Shown in pieces: positions 10,501 through 18,689 of a stretch of 18,689 nucleotides of DNA (its first letter is position 1; the number at the start of each line of letters is the position of its first letter). Made by a program: the position numbers and the translations under genes. Origin of the DNA: Chromera velia. Taxonomy: Eukaryota > Sar > Chromeraceae. The notes under the pieces were generated by a model. The model was not told where the DNA came from. It saw only the letters and a list, made by a program, of their open reading frames with translations, and did not search any database. The stretch covers positions 15,001-33,689 of the forward strand of contig JAHBMJ010004368.1 in NCBI GenBank assembly GCA_018398765.1. Direction: 5' to 3'.

Positions 10501-10565
<65 letters not shown>

Positions 10566-11651
10566 ATTCTGCCGCATTTGCTCTGTACTGTTTTTTCCCT
10601 TCAACGCTCGAGCAATCCTTTTACAACTCGCGCTCATGCAGCCTTCCTTCCTATTTGTCGCTTAGCCTTCCTTCCAATCTGGCGCATGCGCTCATGTGAA
10701 TTTTCTTCCTTCAAGTTCAAAACTGCAAACATCAGATGGGTCTCAGAACACGGATAGTGACGTGCAGACAGATCGATACATGAATACCACCATGGATATG
10801 TGTGTAACAGGACCACCAGGCAGGCCCTCCCTCCCCTCCCTGGCATGAACCAACTGACCGCCAGAAGTTTCTCGTGCAAATTCGCTGCCAGGAAGTCGAC
10901 CGTCTCCCTCCCACCGTGCCCGTCGTACACCGCCAGATAGGCCGACTGCACATCATCCCCAAAGCAATCAACGAACACGAACCTGCAGCACTCACTCACG
11001 CAGAGATGATACATTAATTCAATGCATGGCGTAAAGCAAAAGCAAGATATAAACAAATGAAGGCATGAAACGCGCAAAAGGGATCCATCTCTTCAGAGAA
11101 GTCATCCGTCCTGCAGGAAACCCTATCACACGTTCTCTTCCTCTCTCTTCTGTCTCACGGTGATGGATCAGGTGCCCATAACATCCCCTCCCCCCCCCCA
11201 AGAATCGACCGAGAGGCCCGGAAAGCAAGCAGAACGGCTAAGCTTGGGGAGAAATTGTGTCCGTAGACCCTGTGCATAAATGAGCACCTCGCAGCAGAAG
11301 TAGAAGTACATGTAGAGAGATGATGCAAAATTCGGACTCAATTCATGGCGAATCGATCGAGAAACGGAGATGCAACACAAACGGAAGAGACGGACCAATA
11401 CAATCAATGCACCTACCATGCTGACTGGTCTATCATTCTCCACGTGTTCTTAAAGCAGAACCACACGGTACGCAAGTCTGACAAGAAACTTTTGAACAAG
11501 TGTGCTTGTGTGAGAGAGCGCTTGATCAAGGAAAAGAAGAAAAAAAATGAGAGCAGTGTGTGACTCACCCGTCTTCCATCTCGTCTCTCCTTCCTTGCTC
11601 CTCTGCCCAACCGACCACCTCCACAGACTTTGAAATCTCTGCAGACGGCAT
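5390..11651 (-). CDS. PP2C/PPM-family Ser/Thr protein phosphatase (complete, nine exons)
   Basis: PP2C enzymes are Mg/Mn-dependent phosphatases that remove phosphate from Ser/Thr. Nine exons (11651-11569, 10982-10859, 10432-10377, 9658-9454, 8043-7951, 7414-7316, 6797-6747, 6248-6162, 5686-5390) total 1,095 bases and encode 364 residues plus stop, with every junction in phase. Motifs in order: QGRRDEMEDG (residues 19-28), AVYDGHGG (45-52), SGATA (103-107), VGDTRAVLCHGG (143-154), DHKASD (164-169), LAITRAFGD (192-200), IIACDGLWDVMSD (232-244) and GTTDNVTVLIAFF (287-299). The metal-binding positions E26, D48, D236 and D290 are present, so an active enzyme is expected. A Gly-rich insert of about 20 residues lies at 113-136, and a 65-residue low-complexity tail follows the domain. 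No signal or membrane segment is seen, so it is probably cytosolic or nuclear. Substrate unknown. Confidence 0.93.
6162..6248 (-). CDS. PP2C exon 8
   Basis: Twenty-nine codons encode LWDVMSDETAVDLVLSAVEQ and end LAVKI before donor GTGAGT. It continues the CDGLWDV motif and the following helix of the PP2C domain. Confidence 0.92.
6618..6646 (+). repeat. (CT)n microsatellite in PP2C intron 7
   Basis: An uninterrupted CT repeat of about 29 bases on the plus strand; on the gene's sense strand it reads (AG)n. Confidence 0.95.
6747..6797 (-). CDS. PP2C exon 7
   Basis: Seventeen codons encode RWELGETDAFVIIACDG, containing the Asp (residue 236) that binds the catalytic metal. The donor GTTGGT is weaker than the others, but joining to exon 8 restores ACDGLWDV exactly. 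Confidence 0.9.
6862..6915 (-). repeat. (CT)n(GT)n compound microsatellite in PP2C intron 6
   Basis: The plus strand reads (CA)n then (GA)n; the gene's sense strand therefore reads (CT)n then (GT)n. It ends about 65 bases before the acceptor of exon 7. Confidence 0.95.
7316..7414 (-). CDS. PP2C exon 6
   Basis: Thirty-three codons encode VEGMLAITRAFGDAQLK and end DFVSNEPSIK, matching the family motif 'LAxSRAxGD...P.I'. The donor is a consensus GTAAGT. Direct joining of exon 5 to this exon gives NERVEG, close to the family's 'NRVxG'. Confidence 0.93.
7951..8043 (-). CDS. PP2C exon 5
   Basis: Thirty-one codons encode VRLTCRSDHKASDLLEARRV and end GGKVVNER, equivalent to the family segment 'LTxDHK...RIxxxGGxVxxxR'. 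The donor GTCGGT sits in a short GTCG repeat. Phase is 0 at both ends. Confidence 0.9.
8064..8290. repeat. 16-bp minisatellite in PP2C intron 4
   Basis: About 14 units of the 16-mer GATAAACAAACAAACA follow the acceptor side of exon 5. The units come in two forms, GATAAA and GATGAA, in an irregular order. (CAGA)n flanks lie on both sides. Long open frames of Cys/Leu/Phe/Val on the minus strand are products of the repeat. Confidence 0.95.
9024..9275 (+). repeat. long (GA)n/(GAAA)n purine tract in PP2C intron 4
   Basis: About 250 bases are almost pure purine on the plus strand (GAGA, then GAAA, GGAA and AAAAA blocks), so the gene's sense strand is pure pyrimidine here. Such mirror-like tracts can form triplex DNA. 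No coding content. Confidence 0.95.
9394..9448 (-). repeat. (CT)n(GT)n compound microsatellite at the PP2C intron 4 donor
   Basis: On the sense strand the donor GTGAGT leads directly into about 23 bases of CT repeat and then about 32 bases of GT repeat. Confidence 0.95.
9454..9658 (-). CDS. PP2C exon 4
   Basis: The exon encodes DADETLRDQLKVNQ, SGATACVVF, a Gly/Ser/Glu-rich insert, and YCAHVGDTRAVLCHGG. The donor GTGAGT runs straight into a (CT)n(GT)n tract on the sense strand. The poly-G stretches in the insert make length errors possible. Confidence 0.92.
10225..10312 (+). repeat. GGGAA / AATGGAAGGG repeat in PP2C intron 3
   Basis: Runs of GGGAA are separated by GGCAATGGAA spacers, about 88 bases in total. 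It is an imperfect, non-coding tandem repeat. Confidence 0.9.
10377..10432 (-). CDS. PP2C exon 3
   Basis: Fifty-six bases between acceptor CTACAG and donor GTGAGT encode EMRKAKEVSVPDALTAAF plus two bases of a Lys codon. This is the helix that precedes the SGATA strand in PP2C folds. The phase (0 in, 2 out) fits both neighbours. Confidence 0.88.
10500..10562 (-). repeat. (CT)n(GT)n compound microsatellite in PP2C intron 2
   Basis: The plus strand is (CA)n then (GA)n; the sense strand is (CT)n then (GT)n. It lies about 70 bases before the acceptor of exon 3. Confidence 0.95.
10859..10982 (-). CDS. PP2C exon 2
   Basis: The acceptor is CTGCAG and the donor is GTCAGT. It encodes FVFVDCFGDDVQS, then AYLAVYDGHGGRE and AANLHEKLLA, carrying the DGHGG metal-site motif. 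One leading base completes the Gly codon from exon 1. Confidence 0.93.
11569..11651 (-). CDS. PP2C exon 1
   Basis: It begins ATGCCGTCTGCAGAG in the context ACAACAA and reads MPSAEISKSVEVVG, then WAEEQGRRDEMED. The donor is GTGAGT and the exon ends in phase 2. This ATG is the first in the frame compatible with the MED motif, and it places that motif close to the N-terminus, as in compact PP2Cs. Confidence 0.85.
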
Positions 11652-12172
11652 TTGTTGTCCCCCCAAGGAATCAACTCTCTATTTTCCGGCAATCCGCACG
11701 CAAGACTCTTTCCCCCCGTCTCCAAATCAGATTGCACTTCCGATTGATCCTTCTTTCCCAGCTCCCCTCTGAAATCAGAAGACTGTGCAGCAACACAAAG
11801 CCACGTTTTCCTCTGAACAATATTAATATTCATATGGGACTATGTTGTGCTGAAAGCAGAATTCAGATCCTGAAGTACAATTGCAATATACAATTGCATA
11901 CGGTTGAAACTTTGATCTCTTGACACTCAAGTGCTTCCGGACCGCGGTCCCATAGTCCCCTCCACGGCGCGGCGTCGTATCACAGATTGACCCGGTCGGG
12001 CCTAGGCCACGGCTGTGCCCTATATATAGGCCTAACAGTACATGGAGAGCTCGCAATTGTTTGTTCTAACAGTTTCAATCAGCTAGGTCAAATCAATAAA
12101 GCGACTGAACCGAATACATTTAATAATAATCATAAGTCGAAAAAAAAAATAAAGCGTCTGACGAGCTTTCCT
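11652..12172. promoter_or_regulatory. region upstream of the PP2C gene with several perfect palindromes
   Basis: No gene is visible. Perfect palindromes are AATATTAATATT (11819-11830), GGACCGCGGTCC (11939-11950), GGCCTAGGCC (11999-12008) and CCTATATATAGG (12019-12030). The last contains a TATA-like core. Because the phosphatase start is at 11651 on the minus strand, this is where its promoter would lie, but no promoter activity can be read from the sequence. Confidence 0.35.
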
Positions 12173-13213
12173 TTATGGGAACGAAACTAAACGAAACTGC
12201 AGTAGTGCATTGTTGTAAGTCCAGGCAGGGGACCAGTAGTCGTGTTCATATCTTTCCCCCTCTCCAGTGTCTTGAAACTTAAAAGCCTGCAGCTGCTTAA
12301 TGGGAGATGGCGTCACTGTGGGCCAGTCTGTAGCATTGTCCGTGATAACCGGTAAGCGGAGCTCCTCTGTCCAGGTCCCGTTTAGGCTTCTCGCACTCTT
12401 GCGGGGCCATGTTGGAATGAATTCGATTTTTTTTTTGCGGTCAGCTGGCCGCATAGCCAAAACTGGATCAGACTTCCAGCTGCTCTCCGTTTTTGTTTCA
12501 ATTTCTTTTTGGAATGCCGATAATACTAAGCTTCTTGGTATTGTGTCTCATGTTTGTTTAGTAAGGGAAGACTGTCCGAGATGAAGTGCTGCCATCGGAT
12601 CATCTAGACCTCTGCTTACAGTAAGAAAGGGCAATTCATTCAGGCCCTCAAGCACTTCTGCTGCTACTGTCATATCTTTTTTGTAAACCTTATAGCCCCT
12701 TCCTTCTTGACTCAAGCATGAAATTCTTTTAGGTTGATGAACAGGCCGGCCCGCTTCAAAAGAATAGACTGCTTGTTCCATCGTATTGACGTGGTGATGT
12801 CTTTCGGATCTCTTATCTGTTTTTCCTTCAGGTAGCACTTCAGGCTGCTCCGTTGCCGCCACTGCTAAGGAAGGCCCTCTTTTTAGAAGGCTTGAGTTGT
12901 CGTCGGCCGGCATGTCGTGATCGTCTTCCCTGCTGGACGGCAAAAGGCCTGATACTGCTTCGTTCTCCTCTCTTTCTGTGCTGAAAGAAATTCTTTACGA
13001 AACGATGTCCTCCTCAACGGCTCTGAACGACGTTTGCAGAAAGGCATTCGAGTCATCATCGGTGTCCGTCTGAATTTCTACGTCTTTTTTGCATAGTTTT
13101 TTGGTTTGCGTTCCTGCCTCTATAGTAAGAGAGACAGTTGGTGGCAGAATGAGCTTCAGGAGGTCGTTGGTGTCCGTTCCTCTATCAGCTGTTATCGGTC
13201 TCCTATCCTCACC
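12173..13213 (-). pseudogene. decayed coding frame of unknown identity, two internal stops
   Basis: A single minus-strand frame of about 347 codons is open from 13213 to the stop at 12173 except for TAA (12995-12997) and TGA (12548-12550). Random sequence of this length would be expected to hold many more stops. The translation has ordinary protein composition: an acidic start (DVEIQTDTDDDSNAF), a basic middle (EGRGYKVYKKDMTVAAEVLE) and an aromatic end (YEHDYWSPAWTYNNALLQFR). I recognise no domain. It could be an old retroelement or transposon protein, or a gene with unrecognised introns. Its neighbour is the satellite array, about 70 bases away. Confidence 0.5.
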
Positions 13214-13824
13214 TTAAGGCGACGTCGTCGTCTGACAGCTTTCTGTCTTCTTCTCTCTATGAACTACATTACTAAAGGTGACTTCCTTTCTACTCCAATA
13301 TACCAGAAGGCCCTTGCTTTCTACTCCAATATAAAAGAAAGCCCTTCCTTTCCACTCCAATACGCTCTAATACACAAGAAAGCCCTTCCTTTCCACTCTA
13401 ATACACCAGAAGGCCCTTCTTTAAATTTTTACTCCAATATACCAGAAGGCCCTTCCTTTCTACTCCAATACACCAGAAAGCCTTTCTTTTCCACTCTAAT
13501 ACACCAGAAAGCCCTTTATTTCCACTCCAATCTAGACTCCAATACACTGGAAAGCCCTTCTTTTCCACTCCAATACACTAGAGGGCCCTTCCTTTCCACT
13601 CTAATACACCAGAAGGCCCTTCTTTTCCACTCCAATACACCAGAAAGCCCTTCCTTTCTACTCCAATACACTAGAAAGCCCTTTTTTTCCACTCTAATAC
13701 GCTCTAATATATCAGAAGCCCCCCTTAATTTCCACTCTAATAGATTCTTTAATATACCAGAAAGCCCTAACTTTCCACTCCAATACACCAGAAGGTCCTT
13801 CCTTTCTACTCCAATACACCACCT

Positions 13825-14300
13825 TCCTTTCCACTCCAATACACCAGAAAGCCCTTCTTTTCCACTCTAATACATCAGAAGGCCCTTCTTTTCCACTTCA
13901 ATACACCAGAAAGCCCTTCTTTTCTATTCGAATACACCAGAAGGCCCTTTCTTTGCACTCCAATACACCAGAAAGCCCTTCCTTTCCACTTTAATACACT
14001 AGAAGGCCCTTCCTTCAACTTTCCACTCCAATACACCAGAAAGCCCTTCTTTTCCACTCCAATACACCAGAAGGCCCTTCCTTTCCACTCCAATACACCA
14101 GAAAGTCTTTTTTTTCCACTCCAATACACCAGAAAGCCCTTCCTTTCCACTTTAAAATAGTCTCTAATACACCAGAAAGCCCTTCTTTTCCACTTCAATA
14201 CACTAGAAGGCCCTTCCTTCAACTTTCTACTCCAATACACCAGAAAGCCCTTCTTTTCCACTCCAATACACCAGAAGGCCCTTCCTTTCCATTCCAATAC
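13825..14300. repeat. higher-order block 1 within the satellite
   Basis: This stretch of about 475 bases is nearly identical to 16666-17141. Shared rare variants (TCTATTCGAATAC, TCCTTCAACTTT, TTTAAAATAGTCTC) all sit exactly 2,841 bases apart. Confidence 0.88.
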
Positions 14301-16665
14301 ACTAGAAGGCCCTTGTTTTCCACTGCAATATACCAGAAAGCCCTTCCTTTCCACTCCAATATACCAGAAAGCCCTTTATTTCCACTCCAATACACCGCAA
14401 AGCCCTTCCTTTCCACTCTAATATACCAGAAGGCCCTTCTTTTCCACTTCAATATACCAGAAGACCCTTCCTTTCCACTCCAATACACCAGAAGACCCTT
14501 TTTTTCTACTCCAATACACCGCAAAGCCCTTCTTTTCCACTCCAATATACCAGAAGACCCTTGCTTTCCACTGCAATACATCAAAAGGCCCTTCTTTTCC
14601 ACTCCAGTACACCAGAAAGCCCTTCTTTTCCACTCTAAAATAGTCTCCAATACACCAGGAAGCCCTTTTTTTCCACTCTAATACACCAGAAAGCCCTTCC
14701 TTTCCACTCCTGGACCAATACACCAGAAAACCCTTCCTTTTCACTCCAGTATACCAGGAGGCCCTTGCTTTCCACTCCAATACACCAACAGCCTGAGGCC
14801 CTTCTTTTATACTCTAATATATCAAAAAGCCCTTCTTTTCCACTCTAATACACCAGAAAGCCCTTCTTTTCCACTCTAATACATCAGAAAGTCCTTCCTT
14901 TCTACTCCAATATACCAGAAGGCCCTTCTTTTCTACTCCAATATACCAGAAGGCCATTCCCTTCCACTTCAATGCACCAGAAAGCCTTTCTTTTCCACTC
15001 CAAAACACCATTAGGCATTTTTTTCCCACTCCAATACACCAGAAGGCCCTTCCTTTCCACTCCAATACACTAGAAAGCCCTTGCTTTCTACTCCAATACA
15101 CCAGTTTGAGAAGGCCCTTTATTTTCACTTCAATTTACCAGAAGGCCTTTGCTTTCCACTCTAATACACGAGAAGGCCCTTCCTTTCCACTCCAATACAC
15201 CAGAAAGCCCTTCCTTTCCACTCCAATACACCAGAAAGCCCTTCCTTTCCACTCTAATCCACCAGAAGGCCCTTGCTTTCCACTTCAATACACCAGAAGG
15301 CCCTTCCTTTCCACTCTAATATACCAGAAAGCCTTTCCTTTCCACTCTAATACACCAGAAGGCCCTTCTTTTCCACTCTAATACACCAAAAGGCCCTTCT
15401 TTTCCACTCCAATCTAGACTCTAATACACTGGAAAGCCCTTCTTTTCCACTCCAATACACCAGAAGGCCCTTTCTTTCCACTCTAATACACCAGAAGGCC
15501 CTTACTTTCCACTCTAATACATTATAAAGCCCTTCTTTTCTACTCCAATACACCGTAAGGCCCTTCTTTTCTACTCTAATACATCAGAAGGCCCTTCTTT
15601 TCCACTCCAATATACCAGAAGGCCCTTCTTTTCCACTCTAATACACCAGAAGGCCCTTCCTTTGCACTCTAATATACCATAAGGCCCTTCTTTTCCACTC
15701 TAATATACCAGAAAGCCCTTCCTTTCCACTCTGATACACCAGAAAACCCTTCCTTTCCACTCCAAAACACTATTTGGCCCTTCTTTTCCACTCCAAAACA
15801 CCATTATGCCCTTCCTTTCCACTTTAATACACTAGAAGGCCCTTCTTTTTCACTCCAATACACCAAAAAGCCCTTCCTTTCCACTCCAATATACCAGAAA
15901 ACCCTTCTTTTCCACTCCAATACACCAGAAAGCCCTTCTTTTCCACTCCAATATACCAGAAGGCCCTTCTTTTCTACTTCAATACACCAGAAAGCCCTTC
16001 TTTTCCACTCCAATACACCAGGAAGCCCTTCTTTTCCACTCTAATACACCAGAAAGCCCTTCCTTTTCACTTTAATACATCAGAAAGCCCTTGCTTTCCA
16101 CTCCAATACACGAGAAGGCCCTTCTTTTTCACTCTAATACACCAGAAAGCCCTTCCTTTCCACTTCAATATACCAGAAAGCCCTTCATTTCTACTCCAAT
16201 ACACCGCAAAGCCCTTCCTTTCCACTCCAATACACCAGAAGGCCCTTGCTTTCTACTCTAATACATAAGCAGGCCCTTCCTTTTCACTCTAATACACCAT
16301 TATGTATCACCATAAGGCCTTTCCTTTCTATTCCAATACACGAGAAAGCGGCCCTTTATTTCCACTCCAATACACCGCAAAGCCCTTTCTTTCCACTCCA
16401 ATACACCAGAAAGCCCTTCTTTTCTACTCCAATACACCAGAAGGTCCTTCTTTTCCACTTCAATACACCAGAAGGCCCTTCTTTTTCACTCCAATACACC
16501 AAAAGGCCCTTCTTTTCGACTCCAATACACCAGAAAGCCCTTCCTTTCCACTTGAATACACCAGAAGGCCCTTGCTTTCCACTCCAATATACGAGAAGGC
16601 CCTTCTTTTCCACTCCAATATACCAGAAAGCCCTTCTTTTCCACTCCCATACACTAGAAGGCCCT

Positions 16666-17260
16666 TCCTTTCCACTCCAATACACCAGAAAGCCCTTCTT
16701 TTCCACTCTAATACATCAGAAGGCCCTTCTTTTCCACTTCAATACACCAGAAAGCCCTTCTTTTCTATTCGAATACACCAGAAGGCCCTTTCTTTGCACT
16801 CCAATACACTAGAAAGCCCTTCCTTTCCACTCCAATACACTAGAAGGCCCTTCCTTCAACTTTCCACTCCAATACACCAGAAAGCCCTTCTTTTCTACTC
16901 CAATACACCAGAAAGCCCTTCCTTTCCACTCCAATACACCAGAAAGTCTTTTTTTTCCACTCCAATACACGAGAAGGCCCTTCCTTTCCACTTTAAAATA
17001 GTCTCTAATACACCAGAAAGCCCTTCTTTTCCACTCCAATACACTAGAAGGCCCTTCCTTCAACTTTCCACTCCAATACACCAGAAAGCCCTTCTTTTCC
17101 ACTCCAATACACCAGAAGGCCCTTCCTTTCCACTTCAATACACCAGAAAGTCTTTCTTTTCCACTCCAATACACCAGAAAGCCCTTCCTTTCCACTTTAA
17201 AATAGTCTCCAATACACCAGGAAGCCCTTCCTTTCCACTCCAATACACCAGAAGGCCCTT
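16666..17260. repeat. higher-order block 2 within the satellite, with a 204-bp super-repeat
   Basis: This is the partner of block 1. It also contains two successive 204-base units: TCCTTCAACT at 16852 and 17056, and TTTAAAATAG at 16992 and 17196. The 204-base period is not a multiple of 31, because each super-unit contains non-consensus inserts. Confidence 0.85.
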
Positions 17261-17784
17261 CTTTTCTACTCCAATACACCAGAAGGCCCTTCTTTTCCAC
17301 TCCAATACACCAGAAAGCCCTTCCTTTCCACTCTAATACACCAGAAAGCCCTTCTTTTCCACTCCAATATACAAGAAAGTCCTTGCTTTCCACTCTAATA
17401 CATTATAAAGCCCTTCTTTTCCACTCTAATACACCATAAGGCCTTTCCTTCAACTTTCCACTCCAATACACCAGAAGGCCCTTCCTTTCCATGCCAATAC
17501 ACTAGAAAGCCCTTCCTTTCCACTCGAATACACCAGAAGGCCCTTCCTTTGCACTCCAATACACCAGAAAACCCTTCCTTTCCACTCCAATACACCATTA
17601 TGTGTCACCATAAGGCCTTTTCTTTCCACTCTAATACACCAGAAGGCCCTTTTTTTCGCTTCCTTTCCACTCCAATACACCAGATTCTCTGAAGGGCCAG
17701 TGAAGGCCTTGCTTTCCACTCCAATACACCAGGAAGCCCTTCCTTTCCACTCTAGTACACTAGAAGGCCCTTCCTTTCCACTCT

Positions 17785-18347
17785 GGGGAAATATACTAAG
17801 CCCCGCTAAGCCCTAGGCGCCTAGGAGATACAGAGATATACACAGCAAGGCAGTGAGTCAGAGACATTGATTGGCTAGCGGTTGAATACTATCAAGACAG
17901 AGAAGACTTAGAAAAAATGAAAATCTCTGACTCTGTGTGTTGTTATATACCTCTTCTTACCAATAGCTAGCCTCACTAGGGGTACACACAATACCTAGCT
18001 TAGTACAGACTGGCTTTTAAAGCCCGCGTTTTCTCATGCTCAAGATAAGCCCCTTTTAAGCCACAGGGAGTCATTCATTTATAGTGTTTTTGCATATGCT
18101 TCTAGGTGTGTTTTCGTTTTTAAGGGAGGGCTCCCGACTAGGCTGCCGAGCTTGTTTCTTACCGAACGCTTTAGAATTTTTAAAGGCTGGGGCACTAGTC
18201 CTAGCGCTAGTCTAGGTAGAGTGACTAGAATCCCCCCCTGGTACTAAGCTGATAGACCTAGAGAACGGCGTATGATGATATGATGAAGTTGCTCAATATT
18301 ATATACAGCCGTCAATTAATTGATGCTCCATCACATTTGGAATTAAA
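17785..18347. other. CTAG-rich non-coding DNA flanking the satellite
   Basis: The stretch is rich in CTAG palindromes, including the perfect 14-base CCTAGGCGCCTAGG at 17812-17825 and GCACTAGTCCTAGCGCTAG near 18191. CGCCTAG also occurs in the ends of the 2763-3615 unit and at 4966-4974. No coding frame is seen. Confidence 0.6.
17835..17950. repeat. imperfect inverted repeat, arms of about 27-30 bases
   Basis: The left arm, 17835-17864, ends GAGTCAGAGA. The right arm, 17924-17950, begins TCTCTGACTC, its exact reverse complement, and the similarity continues outward imperfectly to TATATA on both sides. The loop is about 60 bases. It could be a small transposon remnant or a hairpin. Confidence 0.7.
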
Positions 18348-18689
18348 TTGCTAGTTAAATTGTGTTTAATTACTTTAAAATATAAGCATTCAAAACATGA
18401 AACCTTGGATGAAACCATGCAATGTTTCACTTTTCACTGCTTCAAATCTGGTTCAATTAAATCACAGAGTCTGCGCAGCCTTCAGGAAGCGGAAAGTCGT
18501 GAGGAGGCGAGGAAGGCAGTCTTCCTGTGAGAACCTCAACACCCGTCTCCGTGATCAAAAGCGTGTGTTCAAACTGAGCAGATCTGCATGCAGAAAGCAG
18601 AGAGAGCAACACACGTGCACAGAGTGGCCCATGTAAAAAAGGAAGTCAGGCAGCAATGCTGCGGAAAAGCTTGGGTCATCAAAAATAAA
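18348..18689. other. unassigned end of window
   Basis: Two overlapping plus-strand frames (18348-18530 and 18397-18636) are open. After a GCGCAG acceptor-like site near 18478 the sequence becomes more GC-rich and encodes either a basic peptide ([13 protein letters not shown]) or an acidic helix-like one ([17 protein letters not shown]). An exon of a gene continuing beyond the window is possible but not supported by any family match. Confidence 0.2.

Larger units (their letters stand above)
13283..17784. repeat. 31-bp satellite array, about 145 copies
   Basis: Each unit contains CCACTCCAATACACCAG followed by AARGCCCTTCYTTT; the period is 31 bases (for example, the same CC at 15187 and 15218). 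The main variants are CCAATA/CTAATA, AGAAAG/AGAAGG and CCTTCC/CCTTCT. Since 31 is not a multiple of three, a translation cycles through all frames every 93 bases, giving a 31-residue peptide repeat on each strand. Frames up to 344 codons (16302-17336, plus) arise from this and carry no sign of being genes. The array starts abruptly after TAAAGGTGA and ends at CCACTCTGGGG. Confidence 0.97.

Noticed and set aside
11413-11444. Alternative first phosphatase exon (minus strand) encoding NTWRMIDQSA before a GTAGGT donor
   Set aside because: It is phase-compatible but lacks the MED motif. The exon at 11569-11651 supplies QGRRDEMED exactly and begins with ATG.
12981-12998. An 18-base GTAAAG...TTTCAG sequence that would remove the in-frame TAA of the broken frame as a tiny intron
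   Set aside because: All supported introns here are longer than 400 bases, and it would not explain the TGA at 12548-12550; coincidence is likelier.
16302-17336. 344-codon plus-strand frame in the satellite
   Set aside because: It arises from a 31-base unit without stops; no splice signals, start context or non-repeat coding sequence supports a gene.
13283-17784. CRISPR-like array
   Set aside because: There are no unique spacers; the whole 31-base unit is repeated head to tail in eukaryotic DNA.

Overview
The window is eukaryotic nuclear DNA. Coding information sits in short exons with GT-AG introns of about 420 to 1,400 bases, and the introns are crowded with microsatellites ((CT)n, (GT)n, (CA)n, (GAAA)n). 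Two N gaps fall beside G runs, as expected of a draft assembly. Intron-rich genes in repeat-choked DNA fit a unicellular alga or other protist. A chromerid-like alveolate is my best guess, but nothing in the sequence proves it.

Layout. Positions 1-2445 (+) hold the 3' part of a gene whose four exons splice in consistent phase into the C-terminal half of a P2X-type ATP-gated cation channel: the ectodomain end, the second membrane helix and a Gly-rich tail. Positions 2446-5389 are intergenic. They contain an element-like unit with inverted ends (about 2763-3615), a cluster of small palindromes, a degenerate CTCA repeat and A/T tracts. Positions 5390-11651 (-) hold a complete nine-exon gene for a 364-residue PP2C/PPM protein phosphatase with the metal-binding residues in place. 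It is convergent with the P2X gene. Positions 11652-12172 lie upstream of the phosphatase and carry several perfect palindromes. Positions 12173-13213 (-) are one long reading frame broken by two stops, probably a decayed coding sequence of unknown identity. Positions 13283-17784 are a 31-bp satellite of about 145 copies with higher-order duplications. The remainder to 18689 is CTAG-rich DNA with an inverted repeat, then sequence I cannot assign.

The two recognisable genes have separate roles (a membrane channel and a Ser/Thr phosphatase), and nothing shows they work together. The observations most worth following are the P2X homologue with an altered ATP-site motif, the recurrent (CT)n(GT)n intronic tracts always in the same sense orientation, the broken frame beside the satellite, and the satellite whose consensus has no stop in any of six frames.
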